64,000 bases of DNA, taken from positions 7,076,973 to 7,140,972 of the forward strand of contig SJPJ01000001.1 of assembly GCA_007859835.1 (NCBI GenBank). Reading direction: 5' to 3'. The notes under the pieces were generated by a model. The model was given only the letters and a program-made list of their open reading frames with translations. It was not told where the DNA came from and did no database searches. The position numbers and the translations under genes are program-made. How positions within the stretch are numbered: position 1 is the first letter of the stretch; every line of letters starts with the position of its first letter. This document shows, one piece after another, positions 34,452 to 45,259 of this stretch. The stretch is from Novipirellula herctigrandis. GTDB lineage: Bacteria; Planctomycetota; Planctomycetia; Pirellulales; Pirellulaceae.

Positions 34452-37024
34452 CACAACGTCTTACGATTGCCCTAGTGCTTGCCATTGCCTTTCTGAGCTC
34501 ACTCTACTCGGAGGAAGGCGATGCGCAGGCCCCTGCGAATTCACCATCGGCGGAAAACGGCGTTGCCAGCGCACCAACGAGTGTTGAACTGGGAATGAAG
34601 GAAGAGTGTTGGTTTACCGATACAGTTGCAACGGCCTTCGTGCGTTTCCCAGAAGTAGTTGAGCAACCGGAGGATCTGCCCGATGTTGGTGATGATATCT
34701 CCCTGTTCAGTCTCGAGGTTTCCGCAGAGAGCGCGGATACAAACAGCGGTTCGGTTGCCGTGATCCGTTTTATTCCCCGGCGAACCGGGCTTGTCATCTT
34801 TCCGGCACTGAATTTCACATCGGACTCAGGCAGTTTCCGAACGACCGCGACCCAGATATTGGTTAGTGAACCGCAACGAAGCTCTGACATGACTTTAGAA
34901 CTGCGACCTGAAAAGCGGAGTGTGTATCAAGGACAACCACTGCGTGTGGATGTGACATGGACATGCAAATTGACGACCAATCGTATCCGTTCATTGTTGT
35001 GTCTGCCAGAGTTTTTTAACGCATCGTCGATCGAAACGGTGGTGCCTCGATGTACGGCTGAAGAAAAAGAACAGATGGGAATGCCTTTTGGCGGTCGCCG
35101 AGTCATCGCCAGACGTGTCGCTTGGGCCGATTCGCCGGAGCAGTTTGGCACCGTTACTTTTTCTCTGTTCCTTCGGTTCTCGGAAGCGGGGACAGTATCG
35201 CTTCCAGCAACCCGATTGGAATGCGCATATTTGAAAGGCAAGGGCAGTAATTTTGCGCCTTATGCAGCGTACTTCAACAATGGATTGTTTGAACCGATGT
35301 CATCCCTAAACGCTTATGAGCGATTGTACGCTGAGTCGGAACCACTAACGCTGGAGGTATTACCGCTGCCGATACAGGATCGTTCGGAGAATTTCAGCGG
35401 TTTGTTTGCTCCTTGTGAAATCGAAGTCACGCTTAGTACAAATGACATCGAAGTCGGCCAGGTGATGGAAGTCGACTTGCGAGTGCATTCGGACGCCCCG
35501 CACGGTATGTTGGAGCTTCCTTCGTTGGAACGACAACGGAGTCTTCGGGGGCGATTTCGCACCTCTAGCGAACTGAGTCGAAAATGGCATCCCGATGGAA
35601 CTAGTTTTCGCGCTCGAATGCGACCGTTGACAACTAAGGTGACGGCGTTGCCATCGATGCAAATCCAGCTGTTTGACGAGGAGTTGGGAGGGTACCGTTT
35701 TTTGCAGACAGCGGCGGTTCCACTACGCGTCCGCCCTCGAGATGGTCTCAATTATTTTGATGTCCGAACATTGCAGATGGAAGCGACGCTGACAAATCAG
35801 CCTACGGGCATCTGGCATAATAAAGAGTCAAATCGGATGAACGATGCATTCAACATGATCATTGGACTACTGGCGGAGAACTTTTGGGCGCTGCTAGTGG
35901 CAGGCCCTGTGCTCTTTGCGATACTATTGCCATGGGTAAGGGACAGAAGGAAACGCGCCGTTGACGCTGCTTACCGCCGTCAAGCCGAGGCCTATCGTAA
36001 ACTTCAAAGACTCCCCGAAGGCACTCTCGAAAAGTGGAGTGCGTTTCAGAATTTCATGGCGACCGGTTTTTCATTCCCTCCCGATGCGTGGACGTCAGGC
36101 GACGCCGAGAAGTGCCTTCAATCGCTCAACCTGCCCGAGGAGGATATCCAACAGATTCTCGAGACTCACGCCAAGAGCGACGCTGCGAACTTCTCATCCG
36201 ATAAACCAACTCCGAAAGTCCCGAACCTTAATTCGCTTTCACGCCGCTTGTTCGATTGTCTTCCTAGGGCCACTCCTATTTTAGTCATGGCTCTAATCCT
36301 GCAATCTGCGGAATTGCGCGCGTCGGATTGGTCGGACGCTGAGTCACTGTTCGAAGCAGCAATCCAGGCACCATCGGGGCTACCGGAGACAGAGTCATTA
36401 TTTAGTCAAGCCGCATTGAAATTTGAAGCGTCCGCTGAAAAGCGACATCGTATCGGTGAATCATGGTACAACGCGGGAAACGCATGGTTCCAATCTGGCG
36501 AGCTTGGACGAGCGATTAGCTGCTTCCGCCAAGCAGAGATCTATCGGCCATTTGACACAACGATCAAAGAGAATCTAGCGACGGCTCGTGCGTTGACAAT
36601 TGACGTGGTAGAGCCCCAAAGTTCACTCAACATTGCCTCGATGCCGATTCGCTGGATCAGTGCCGCAATCAGCGTCATGTCACTACTATTTTGGGCCTTA
36701 CTGCTGATTCACATCCGCTACCGAACGCGGGTAAGTTTGACTGCGTTGGTTGTGTCATTGGTTGCGACACTAGCACTGTTTTTCTCAATTCTTGTCGTGT
36801 CCCACCACGCCGGTCGCGACGGCGTGGTAATTGTGAGCGAAATCTTCGGCCGAAAAGGCCCTGCGTACAGTTACAGCACCGCCTTTCACGAGCCTTTGCA
36901 TGATGGGTTGGAATTCCAGATTGTAGATCGGCGATCGGATTGGCTATTGGCGGAACTTGCAGATGGCCGTCAATGCTGGATACCCTCATCCGAGACGCGA
37001 TCCATTCGCAATTCACGATTTTAA
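34448..37024 (+). CDS. BatD-BatE fusion: oxygen-tolerance beta domains plus TPR and SH3-like tail
   Basis: An 858-residue protein starting with GTG that overlaps the previous stop (GTGA). After a signal peptide, residues about 30-445 form BatD-type beta domains (TLELRPEKRSVYQGQPLRVD, VTWTCKLTTNRIRSLLCLP, ATRLECAYLKGKG). A membrane helix follows (FWALLVAGPVLFAILLPWV). A second hydrophobic segment opens the BatE part, with TPR units (ESWYNAGNAWFQSGELGRAI, SCFRQAEIYRPFDTTIKENL), two helices and a C-terminal SH3-like module (QIVDRRSDWLLAELADGRQ, then CWIPSSE). The fusion keeps interacting partners in one chain. It ends the Bat operon proper. Confidence 0.85.
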   Translation: MTQRLTIALVLAIAFLSSLYSEEGDAQAPANSPSAENGVASAPTSVELGMKEECWFTDTVATAFVRFPEVVEQPEDLPDVGDDISLFSLEVSAESADTNSGSVAVIRFIPRRTGLVIFPALNFTSDSGSFRTTATQILVSEPQRSSDMTLELRPEKRSVYQGQPLRVDVTWTCKLTTNRIRSLLCLPEFFNASSIETVVPRCTAEEKEQMGMPFGGRRVIARRVAWADSPEQFGTVTFSLFLRFSEAGTVSLPATRLECAYLKGKGSNFAPYAAYFNNGLFEPMSSLNAYERLYAESEPLTLEVLPLPIQDRSENFSGLFAPCEIEVTLSTNDIEVGQVMEVDLRVHSDAPHGMLELPSLERQRSLRGRFRTSSELSRKWHPDGTSFRARMRPLTTKVTALPSMQIQLFDEELGGYRFLQTAAVPLRVRPRDGLNYFDVRTLQMEATLTNQPTGIWHNKESNRMNDAFNMIIGLLAENFWALLVAGPVLFAILLPWVRDRRKRAVDAAYRRQAEAYRKLQRLPEGTLEKWSAFQNFMATGFSFPPDAWTSGDAEKCLQSLNLPEEDIQQILETHAKSDAANFSSDKPTPKVPNLNSLSRRLFDCLPRATPILVMALILQSAELRASDWSDAESLFEAAIQAPSGLPETESLFSQAALKFEASAEKRHRIGESWYNAGNAWFQSGELGRAISCFRQAEIYRPFDTTIKENLATARALTIDVVEPQSSLNIASMPIRWISAAISVMSLLFWALLLIHIRYRTRVSLTALVVSLVATLALFFSILVVSHHAGRDGVVIVSEIFGRKGPAYSYSTAFHEPLHDGLEFQIVDRRSDWLLAELADGRQCWIPSSETRSIRNSRF

Positions 37025-37145
37025 AGACGCGAATCGCCAGATTCTGTTTGCGATTGAAAATTTTCTCGTATTGTATTGGCAAGATTCACGACGCCAGTAC
37101 GAATCACTTGGATATGCCCGTCACCGCCAACCCAACGACCCTAAA

Positions 37146-37334
37146 ATGAACTGGGAAAAGTTCTTAGATCCAGCTGTCTTATGCATGATGATCCCCATCG
37201 TCGCCATTCTAATTCACGGGATCGGCGCAATCTATCACCGTTTTTGTAATCATCAAGAACGGATCGCCATGATTGAAAACGGCATTCATCCTGACGACGA
37301 ATCTCAGCGTCGGCGAGCAAAATCAGCGGTTTAG
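37146..37334 (+). CDS. Small membrane protein with an ERIAMIENGIHPDD tail motif
   Basis: A 62-residue protein starting at the ATG at 37146. It has one membrane helix (AVLCMMIPIVAILIHGIGAI), then a short basic-acidic tail with NHQERIAMIENGIHPDD. The pattern 'helix then ERxAMIExGxxPD' recurs in small envelope proteins of many bacteria (DUF6249-like). Upstream in-frame codons overlap the end of the BatD/E gene and are not convincing. It may be the last gene of the Bat operon, 121 bp downstream. Function unknown. Confidence 0.7.
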   Translation: MNWEKFLDPAVLCMMIPIVAILIHGIGAIYHRFCNHQERIAMIENGIHPDDESQRRRAKSAV

Positions 37335-37647
37335 ACTCGCAGTATTTTCCGCCGGCGTGGGCGTACGATTGATTCCAGTAGAAAGCCAGTATCACACCGG
37401 TGGTCAATCATCTTGTTCACCGTCGAATCGCTATCCAGACAATTTGATTTGGAAGCCCGGCCGCGCGGTCATGGTGTCAAGCATCCCGAAGCGACAAGCT
37501 GCAACGCTTTCGCTTGTCTCTCACCCCATTTTAGAGCGTCACTCCTGGATGTGGCTTTTCAAACTTCTCTGCAAAGTAAATACCGTTGCGTTATCGCGTG
37601 AACCAATACGAGGGATCAGACAACCAAAAAACAAAAAGTGAATTGCA

Positions 37648-37695
37648 CAGTAATCTGTAAACACTTCAGTCTGTAAACACAGTAATCTGTAAACA
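37648..37695. repeat. 16-bp tandem repeat, three copies
   Basis: CAGTAATCTGTAAACA at 37648 and 37680, with a variant copy CTTCAGTCTGTAAACA between them (37664). It lies about 100 bp before the start of the DUF4962 gene. The rest of the 37335-37796 gap shows nothing I can support. Confidence 0.9.
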
Positions 37696-38870
37696 CAGTG
37701 AAGCTTGTGGCAGAGATGGTCGCGATCCATTATATTATTGGCTTCCCACCTAAAGCCTATCCTGGCGAAAAAACTCCTGCCATTGCGAAGCTTCCCATGC
37801 GGTTCTTATTGCTTTGTTATCTCTCGTTGATCTGCACTGCCGGTCTTGCTGCTGATTTAAAATTGGATCAGCGTCCCGCCCAACCATCGGAGTGGGGTTA
37901 TCGACCGCCGGACAAGTCGAACTCGGAAGTCAACCCACCTAATTTTTCTTGGCGTCCGCAACGCGGCATCACTCAATGGGAAATTCAGTGCGCTGCCGAT
38001 TCAAATTTCTCAACGATCAATTACCAGGCAGACTCGATTCAATACAGCGTCCATACACCATCCGTTGCGTTTCCGGCGGGAAATTGTTTTTGGCGTTATC
38101 GTGGTCAGAACGAACGCGGAGAGTTTACGCAGTGGAGTGACGTGAGGCGTGTTTCGATCGCTGCGGATGCACTCGTGATGCCAATGCCGAGTCGGGATGA
38201 GTTGGTTTCGCGAATTCCTGAGCAACATCCTCGTTTATTCTTGCGGCCCGAAGATGTACCGCGACTCCGCCAGCTCGCTGCTGGATCGATGCAGACACAT
38301 TTCAACTCCCTGGTGGGCACATGTGAAAAGCTCCTAAGGAATCCGCCACCCACCAAAGAGCCTTCAAAATACGGTCCAAACGTTGACAAAAAAAGTGAAC
38401 CGTGGCGTGAGATATGGTGGGGCAATCGCAACTACACCATCCGAGCACTCGATGGCGCCGCGACGTTAGCATTCACCCGCTTGATTGGCGGCAAAGATGA
38501 ATACGGTGCATTGGCAAAACGAATTCTGTTGGAATGTGCAAAGTGGGATCCCAAGGGAGCCACCGGTTATCGCTATAACGACGAAGCCGGGATGCCGTAC
38601 GCCTATTACTTTAGTCGTACCTACACGTTCGTGAACGATTTGCTTAGCGAAGACGAAAAAGAGATTTGTCGTAAAGTCATGAAGATCCGCGGTGATGAAA
38701 TATTCGAGCACCTTAGCCCGCGGCACCTTTGGTCACCCTATGCAAGCCACAGCAATCGGGCGTGGCATTTCTTAGGGGAAATCGGATTAGCGTTTCATGG
38801 TGAAATTGAACAAGCTGACCAGTGGGTTTGGTTTGCAACGAACGTCTTTTTCCATTCCTACCCAGTGTGG

Positions 38871-40150
38871 CACGGCCATCGCATCAAAAGTTAACCAAGT
38901 ATTCGTTTCAGACTTGCCTAAGTCCAGTGTCGGTGCGAAAGATTTCATTTGACGGATTTCAAAACCACTGCACGCACAAACGGATTTCCAAATGCCATAT
39001 CAAGTCGCTGGTAAGTTTCACGATTGCTTCCAACACGTCGAAGACCCGAGAGTCGAAGGTCGAATCACGCACTCACTCCACTCCATTCTCTTTATTGTTG
39101 TCTGCGCAACAATTGCCGATGCCGATGGTCCCGCAGAGATCGAAGAATTCGCAATCCAAAAACGGGATTGGCTTGAAAGGTTTATTGACATTGAAGACGG
39201 AATCCCATCTCACGATACGATTGGCAGAGTGCTTGCAGTTATTAAACCGATTCAGTTTCAACAAGCTCTCGTCGAATGGACCAATCAACTTCGGGCAGGA
39301 CGATCGAACGATGGCAGTCCACGGTTAGTGCAAATTGACGGCAAGACTTCACGAGGCTCTTACACCGAACGAGACAAAAGCGATGCTCTGCACATTGTAG
39401 GTGCTTGGGCTTCCGAAGAAGGCCTCGCCATGGGGCAGGTCGCAGTGGACTCCAAAACGAACGAAATCACCGTCATTCCTGAGTTGATCGACTTGATCGA
39501 TATACGTGATTCGATCGTGACACTCGATGCCTTGGGATGCCAAAAGTCGATTGCAAAGAAGATCATCGAAGCAGGGGGTGACTACATTTTTGCAGTCAAA
39601 GGCAATCACCCCACACTCTGCGCGGCAATCGAGCAACACTTTCTGGTGTGCCATGAACAGGGCCTTGTCGAGTCAGATGTTCGCTCCAAGACCATCAAGG
39701 AAAAATCACGAGGACGAAACGAAGAACGCTTCTACGGGATAACTGAAATACCAGCGTCAGTTCGAGCGTTAACGGACCAATGGATGGGTGCCAAGAGCAT
39801 CGGACAAGCGGTCACGAGTATCGAAAATGGCGAATCCTGGTCGAGTGAAGTGCGTTACTTCCTGAGCAGTCGATCCGCCAAGGTAAATGAGTTTGCAAAA
39901 TCGGTTCGAAGTCATTGGTCGATCGAGAGTATGCACTGGGTGCTGGACGTGGTGTTTCACGAAGATGCAAGTCGGATTCGCGAAGGTCACGCAATTGAAA
40001 ACCTGAGCTTCACCAGACGGTTTGTAATTACACTGCTGAAGCAGGACACGTCGAAGTCGAGTTTGAAGAGCAAGCGAAAAGCAGCCGGCTGGAACACCGA
40101 CTTTCTCGAAAAACTCCTATTCGGAGCGTGATTTTGATGCGATAGCCGTG
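38871..40150 (+). mobile_element. ISAs1-family insertion sequence, 1280 bp, with 10-bp target duplication
   Basis: Terminal inverted repeats CACGGCCATCGCATCAAAA (38871) and the reverse complement of TTTTGATGCGATAGCCGTG (ending 40150) match at 18 of 19 positions. The direct repeat CCCAGTGTGG flanks the element at 38861-38870 and 40151-40160. It is in the same orientation as the interrupted lyase-like gene. Confidence 0.95.
38992..40131 (+). CDS. ISAs1-family transposase
   Basis: A complete 379-residue DDE transposase. The family start DPRVEGRITHSLHSILFIVV is present, as are LVQIDGKTSRGSY (first Asp), ITVIPELIDLIDIRDSIVTL, GGDYIFAVKGNHPTLC and the C-terminal signature VRSHWSIESMHWVLDVVFHE. No frameshift or stop, so the element is probably active. 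Confidence 0.95.
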   Translation: MPYQVAGKFHDCFQHVEDPRVEGRITHSLHSILFIVVCATIADADGPAEIEEFAIQKRDWLERFIDIEDGIPSHDTIGRVLAVIKPIQFQQALVEWTNQLRAGRSNDGSPRLVQIDGKTSRGSYTERDKSDALHIVGAWASEEGLAMGQVAVDSKTNEITVIPELIDLIDIRDSIVTLDALGCQKSIAKKIIEAGGDYIFAVKGNHPTLCAAIEQHFLVCHEQGLVESDVRSKTIKEKSRGRNEERFYGITEIPASVRALTDQWMGAKSIGQAVTSIENGESWSSEVRYFLSSRSAKVNEFAKSVRSHWSIESMHWVLDVVFHEDASRIREGHAIENLSFTRRFVITLLKQDTSKSSLKSKRKAAGWNTDFLEKLLFGA

Positions 40151-41582
40151 CCCAGTGTGGAGTGACGATAACGGGGCTTGGCACGAAGGCATCTCGTACT
40201 GGAACAGCTACATAAGTCGTTTCACATGGTGGGCCGATATCATGAAGGCCGCACTCGACATCAATGCTTTCGATAAACCCTATTTCAGCCGCATCGGTTA
40301 CTACCCGATGTATCTGATGCCGCCCGGAAAAGAGGGTGGCGGTTTTGGCGACTTAACGGCCAAACAAACATCCTCCCGCCATAGTCAACTGATGAGTGTC
40401 TTGGCTTCCCAATCCCGGAATCAATATTGGCAGTGGTATGTGGATCAGCATGGTGGATCGAAACTTACGCCAGGCTACGTTGGATTTTTACGAGGATCTC
40501 TAACGCCGGTTACTCCAAAACCACCAACCGATTTACCTACTTCGAGACTATTTCGCGGTGTCGGACAAGCGTACTTGAATACGAACATACTAGATGCCAA
40601 AGACGATGTTCAGGTGGTCTTTAAATCCAGTCCATTTGGGACTCAGTCGCACGGCTATGAGGCCAATAATTCATTCTTGCTTTATGCTTATGGTGAGCGG
40701 CTACTGATTCGATCCGGCTACCGTGACATCTACGGCAGTGAACATCACAGGCGGTGGATGTGGAGCACTCGATCAGTGAACAACATCACGCTTAACCATG
40801 CAGGGAAAAACGACATCGGGCAATTGGCTCATTCGTCGGCATCGCAAGGCCAGATCGTAGACATGCAGACCAGCCCAGCAATAGACGTTGTGGTCGGTGA
40901 AGCAGGATCGGCCTATCGAACGAGCCCCAATCCACAAGACGAAAGTCGGAGTTTGGATCGCTTTACCCGCGCGATCGTGTTCATTAAACCGGATTTGGTC
41001 GTCGTCTACGACTGTTTAAAAGCACGACAGCCGACCGAGTTCACTTATTGGTTGCACGCCAAGAACGAGTTTCGCATGGGCGAAAATCAACAACTAAAAC
41101 TGGCCGTTGGTGACGTTGAGTGCGAGATTGAGTTTCTCTCACCACAAAATTTGACGTTTTCCCAAACGGATCAATACGATCCCAATCCACGCGATCGAAT
41201 CAAGTTGCGTGAATGGCACCTATCCGCGGTCACCCCATCGTCATCAGGCACCTTTCCGAACTCGACTCAATTCGTAACGCTCTATCGTCCACACCGTAAA
41301 CAAGACAGTTTTGCCACGAGGGCTAAATGCGAACGTATGGAAAATGGGGGAATGCGTATCGAAGCCGACATCAACAACGGTCATATTGAAATTCAATTGC
41401 CCAAGCCATCGCGTACGGTTGGGGACGCAAGCGGAGAAAGCAATAAAGAGACGATTGTCGTTCATCGCTACAACCAAAATGAAGAACGGATCCAGACGAT
41501 CAAAGCAAATCTATCGACAATGTAGACTAGCGATTGGCATGGTCGCTGAAATATAACTCCACCGAACAACCTGACGAGCAAA

Positions 41583-42506
41583 TCAAAAGTGTCGTGGTTG
41601 ATTCATCTCTTGGTCGCATCTTCCCTCTAGACGATTCTCCTGATCAATCATAAGAACCGTGGTATTGTCAGTTCCGTCGACAATCACGCCACCGGTGAAG
41701 ATATTAGCGGCGTTTAGAGCCACGGAATAATCCATTGTTCCCTCGTTGAATTTACCGTACTTCACCTACAACGTACCATCGCCACTAATCACGTCGTTGT
41801 AGACGGCCTGCCCCGCAAAGCGCGTACCGAAAGAGACCACGCCTATGCCAAGTTCCCATTTAACGCCCAACGTTTGATTTGAGTTGCGTTCATTGATATA
41901 GGTACTGCCACCGGTGAGCTTTGCCGCCTCGAATTGCCCGATGTTCATTGCATTCCCACGAACGGTTGTGGCCGCCGTGACGTCAAGCGTGGCTCCGGCG
42001 GCCGACCAATTGGCACCGTTGTTCTTCTCGCCCGCAGCAAATACTCCGCCGCCATTAACCGTCAAAGTATCGCCGCTGCTGATAGAACGCGGGGTATCGT
42101 TAGCTAGGTTGGGGACAAACTCGATATCTCCGCCGCCCGTATTCCAGATGCACCGCCGGATTTGACTGTGATTGTGCCGAGGTTATCGGTTACCGATCTG
42201 AGCTGTAGCTTGCTGGTACCAGAGTCGTTCAGATCGCCCACCGTAATACCGCCATCAGCGATATCCACAATGTAGTCTCCGCCCGAGTCGCCAAAGATGG
42301 CATTGCCGCCGTTGGTCCAAATGGTCGCCGTGATCCAGTTGCCCCTGGTGGTATCCCAGGTACCGGCCCCGCCATTATTGATGGTATCGACATCTGGGGC
42401 CCAGCTGAGCGTTTGTCCAACAAGATTCGAGGAAAAGGAACAGGAGCGAGACCGCTAAACAGCCCAACAAACGCGACGTCAAAAAAAGGTTCGTCAGGAT
42501 GCTATT
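41583..42506 (-). pseudogene. Decayed secreted protein with autotransporter-associated beta-strand repeats
   Basis: From about 42506 a hydrophobic signal-like stretch (LLGCLAVSLLFLFLESCW) is followed, after a frameshift, by LSWAPDVDTINNGGAGTWDT, WITATIWTNGGNAIFGDSGG, DYIVDIADGGITVGDLNDSG. After a further frameshift come TLTVNGGGVFAAGEKNNGA and INERNSNQTLGVKWELGIGV. An in-frame TAG near 41766 separates YNDVISGDGTL from VKYGKFNEGT and ANIFTGGVIVDG. This is the repeat pattern of large planctomycete passenger-like proteins. At least two frameshifts, one internal stop and a missing C-terminus make it dead. Confidence 0.65.
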
Positions 42507-42853
42507 TTAAATGAGGATGTCAAAAAATTGCTCGCAATGATGAACAATCGTTTCGATTCAAAGAGGGGTTTGGTAGCGAGATTTTCTTAAACCTCGCAAA
42601 TTCCGGCGGAGATCACACCTGTGTGACGAGGCCGATGCGACATATCTAAATATTAGAATTGAGCAATTAAAAAAACGGCGTAAATAAGTGAAACCAGGGT
42701 GCAGCTTGCGATTTTTTCAACAAAAATGCTGGCTCGATTGTTAATTCATGAAGGCGGTCAAAAAAGTGGGAATCGGCAGAAACATGCCACCGTCTTGTCA
42801 AGGAACACGTCCAGAAAGAACACACATACGAGGGCTGCTGTAGCGCCATTTTC
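42507..42853. other. Intergenic, nothing supported
   Basis: AT-richer spacer between the decayed autotransporter-repeat gene and a sulfatase fragment on the opposite strand. No RNA gene or further protein homology was recognised. Confidence 0.4.
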
Positions 42854-43027
42854 GTTGCCGTTTTCTTCTGCGAGTATGCTCCGGCCGAAGACCAACCGAA
42901 TGTCAGGCTGAACATCGTCGCCATTTTTTTAGACGACCTCGGTTACGGGGACGTCTGCTGTTACGTTGCGGCAAAGATCCACACTCCGAATATCGATCCT
43001 CTCTCAAGCAAGGGGATGAGTAGTCAT
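42854..43027 (+). pseudogene. Sulfatase N-terminal fragment
   Basis: A plus-strand frame with a hydrophobic leader (IFVAVFFCEYAPAEDQPNV), then the sulfatase opening NIVAIFLDDLGYGDVCCYVA and KIHTPNIDPLSSKGM, stopping at TGA 43025-43027. The DD metal ligands are present, but the C-x-P-x-R region and all later sequence are absent. Confidence 0.65.
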
Positions 43028-43064
43028 TGAAACTACGTTGTACGCGGCACTCAATTCCCGGTCC

Positions 43065-43169
43065 CTAGCCGCTTGGCGCACCATACGGGAACGCTTCTTG
43101 GGGGGGGTACGCTTGCGCGGTCGTGCTAATGCAAGCAGACATCGCTAGGCAAAACAAGATGGTTTTCAT
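43065..43169 (-). pseudogene. Orphan signal-peptide fragment
   Basis: A 34-codon frame, MKTILFCLAMSACISTTAQA plus 14 residues, stopping at 43065. It looks like the export signal of a deleted secreted protein. It could be a short secreted peptide, but nothing supports that. Confidence 0.35.
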
Positions 43170-43236
43170 GTCATGAACCTTGATGTGTCCCGTTTGATGT
43201 GAGTTTTCCGAATTCGGAAAAATGTACGCCGAGAAT

Positions 43237-44967
43237 CTACTCACTTCGACGTTCAACATGAACGAAATAGGCTCCACGAACACCGCCTTCCTTGTCGCTC
43301 AGCCAACTTTGCAGCAAGCTGTGGCCTTTTGGTAGATCCACTTCAAAAGTGACGGAGGTCTCATTGCCGTGCAGTTGCCTTTGCAACTCTTGCTCGCCAA
43401 TCCTAAGCACCGCCTTGGTCGCCCGCATCGGCTCAGGTGCGTCGTCTGGGAATCTCGACAGACGAATGGAAAAGTGTCCCGCCATCACAACATTGACAGC
43501 CCAAGACCCATTGATGTTAAGTGTGTCGTCATTGAGTTGGGCTTGTTTCCAAATCACATTCCCTTCGGTTGGATGCCAATCCCGCACGGTCAGCAGAATC
43601 GGGTTTTCGCTGTCCGCGCCGAGTTGGAACCGAGTATACGCTGCGCCATCGGAAAACACGTCTGCAAAATATTGCTCGTACTGTTTTTGCAATCCCTGCA
43701 CTAGCTCCGCGTGATTGGCCGCGACATTCGTCGTTTGTGCTGGATCGTTGATGATGTCATACAGTTCGCCGTCAACCATTCGCCATTTTTCAGTTAGCAC
43801 GGCATAGTGAGGATACTGGGCACGCGATTTGTGCGGCCGATGCAATGTTGGATGATCGCTTTGACGTTCTACAAACAACGTTCGGTCGGGCCAATTCGTG
43901 ACGCGATCGTTCATCAGACCCTGAATACTTTGCCCATCGAATTTGACATCGTTGGGGGCGTCGAGATCACACCACTGGATCAATGTAGGCAGCCAGTCTC
44001 GACAAGAGGTGAGTTCCGCAATCGCGCGCCCCGCTTTTAAGCGAGCGGGCCAGCGTACAAAACAGGCAACGCGGTGCCCACCTTCGTAGACCGACCCTTT
44101 CTTTCCTCGCATGCCTGCGTTGAAGCCATCGGCGGGTTCGCGTCCGTTGGCACCTTGAGCGGTGCCGTTGTCACCCATGAAAATAACGATTGTGTTTTCC
44201 GCGATATGTTGCGTTTCCAAAAAATCGAACAAATGTCCAAGGTTCTCGTCAAATTGGATAATCTGGCCAAAGAACTTCGATCGATCCTCCGAGTGTCCGT
44301 CCGCGATGAAAGCAGCCGAGTACTTTTCCGCCACGGTGTGCGGGCTATGCATTGCGTTGAGCGGCAAGTAGGCGAAGAACGGTTTTTCGGAACGCATCGC
44401 TATGAAGCGTTTGCACTCATTAAAGAACACGTCCGTACAATATCCGTTGATTCGTTCCGGCACTCCGTTTCGATAGTACGTGTCGTCAAAATAGTCATTG
44501 CCGATCGGGTTTCCGATCTCATCGATTCCGCCCGAAAGATGGCGGACGACATCTTGAAAGCCGCGAAAACGCGGAGCGTACGGCCATGTATCACCCAGGT
44601 GCCATTTGCCGAACATGCCGGTCCGGTAACCGGATTCGGAGAAGACATTGGCCATGGTCACTTCATCAGGTTCGAGCAATTGCCGTCCTTCGGTGACGGC
44701 CCAAGCGCCTACGCGTGAAGAGTATCGGCCAGTCATCAGCGCTGCGCGCGTAGGCGTGCAAACAGGATCGACGTGATAGTCCTCCAAGGAAACACTCTCG
44801 GCACACAGACGGTCCAAGTTTGGTGTCTTGAGCCAAGGGTTCCCATGGCATGACATGTCCGCGTATCCCTGGTCATCAGTGACAATCAAAATCACGTTGG
44901 GGCGATCAGAGGCAAAGGCGGAGCACGAGACGAATAGCAGCACTAAAGGGAGGAAGACTTTAATCAT
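43237..44967 (-). CDS. Secreted sulfatase (S1 type)
   Basis: An intact 576-residue exported sulfatase. Signal peptide MIKVFLPLVLLFVSCSAFAS; metal-binding RPNVILIVTDDQGYADMS; formylglycine C70 in DPVCTPTRAALMTGRYSSR; GKWHLGDTWPYAPRFRGF; IVIFMGDNGTAQGANGREPA; MRGKKGSVYEGGHRVACFVR. The arrangement resembles arylsulfatase A/B-like planctomycete enzymes. After about residue 460 a C-terminal beta domain (ILLTVRDWHPTEGNVIW, SWAVNVVMAGHFSIRLSRFP) may bind carbohydrate. Its 5' flank (45020-45045) has a small GC-rich inverted repeat of unknown value. Confidence 0.93.
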   Translation of the reverse strand: MIKVFLPLVLLFVSCSAFASDRPNVILIVTDDQGYADMSCHGNPWLKTPNLDRLCAESVSLEDYHVDPVCTPTRAALMTGRYSSRVGAWAVTEGRQLLEPDEVTMANVFSESGYRTGMFGKWHLGDTWPYAPRFRGFQDVVRHLSGGIDEIGNPIGNDYFDDTYYRNGVPERINGYCTDVFFNECKRFIAMRSEKPFFAYLPLNAMHSPHTVAEKYSAAFIADGHSEDRSKFFGQIIQFDENLGHLFDFLETQHIAENTIVIFMGDNGTAQGANGREPADGFNAGMRGKKGSVYEGGHRVACFVRWPARLKAGRAIAELTSCRDWLPTLIQWCDLDAPNDVKFDGQSIQGLMNDRVTNWPDRTLFVERQSDHPTLHRPHKSRAQYPHYAVLTEKWRMVDGELYDIINDPAQTTNVAANHAELVQGLQKQYEQYFADVFSDGAAYTRFQLGADSENPILLTVRDWHPTEGNVIWKQAQLNDDTLNINGSWAVNVVMAGHFSIRLSRFPDDAPEPMRATKAVLRIGEQELQRQLHGNETSVTFEVDLPKGHSLLQSWLSDKEGGVRGAYFVHVERRSE

Positions 44968-45259
44968 CTTTCATTCTCGTCGGTTTGAAAATAGTAACGT
45001 TCTGGCCTCTGAACCGATGCCCCACTGAGGCTGTAGCCACTGGGGGATGGCTTGACAATCATAGACCGCGACGAAGGTGCCTTGATTTGTCTGTCGACCT
45101 TTGTGAATGCGAGTCGCTGTGTCTCTGAGTTAAGCCGTTTGCTGAGGCAATTTGGAAGAACTGCGTTATCCCTCAACGCAGGCAACCAAGCCGGATATGG
45201 CGGCGATGTTAAATAGAAAATGGAAACATTTCGTTGACGGAGGCATGCATTGGGGAAAC

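Larger units (their letters stand above)
37797..41525 (+). pseudogene. DUF4962/heparinase II-III-like polysaccharide lyase gene split by an ISAs1 element
   Basis: Joining 37797-38870 (358 codons) to 40161-41525 gives one uninterrupted 812-residue protein: the frame passes the junction as FFHSYPVW-SDDNGAWHEG. It has a signal peptide (MRFLLLCYLSLICTAGLAAD), an Ig-like N-terminal part of DUF4962 (VNPPNFSWRPQRGITQWEIQ), an alpha-toroid (HPRLFLRPEDVPRLRQLAAG, then YAYYFSRTYTFVND) and a C-terminal heparinase-like beta domain (SHGYEANNSFLLYAYGERLL, LVVVYDCLKARQPTEFTYWL). Proteins of this type are lyases of uronic-acid polysaccharides such as alginate, ulvan or glycosaminoglycans; substrate not assigned. 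The two halves have no other damage, so excision could restore the gene. Confidence 0.85.
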
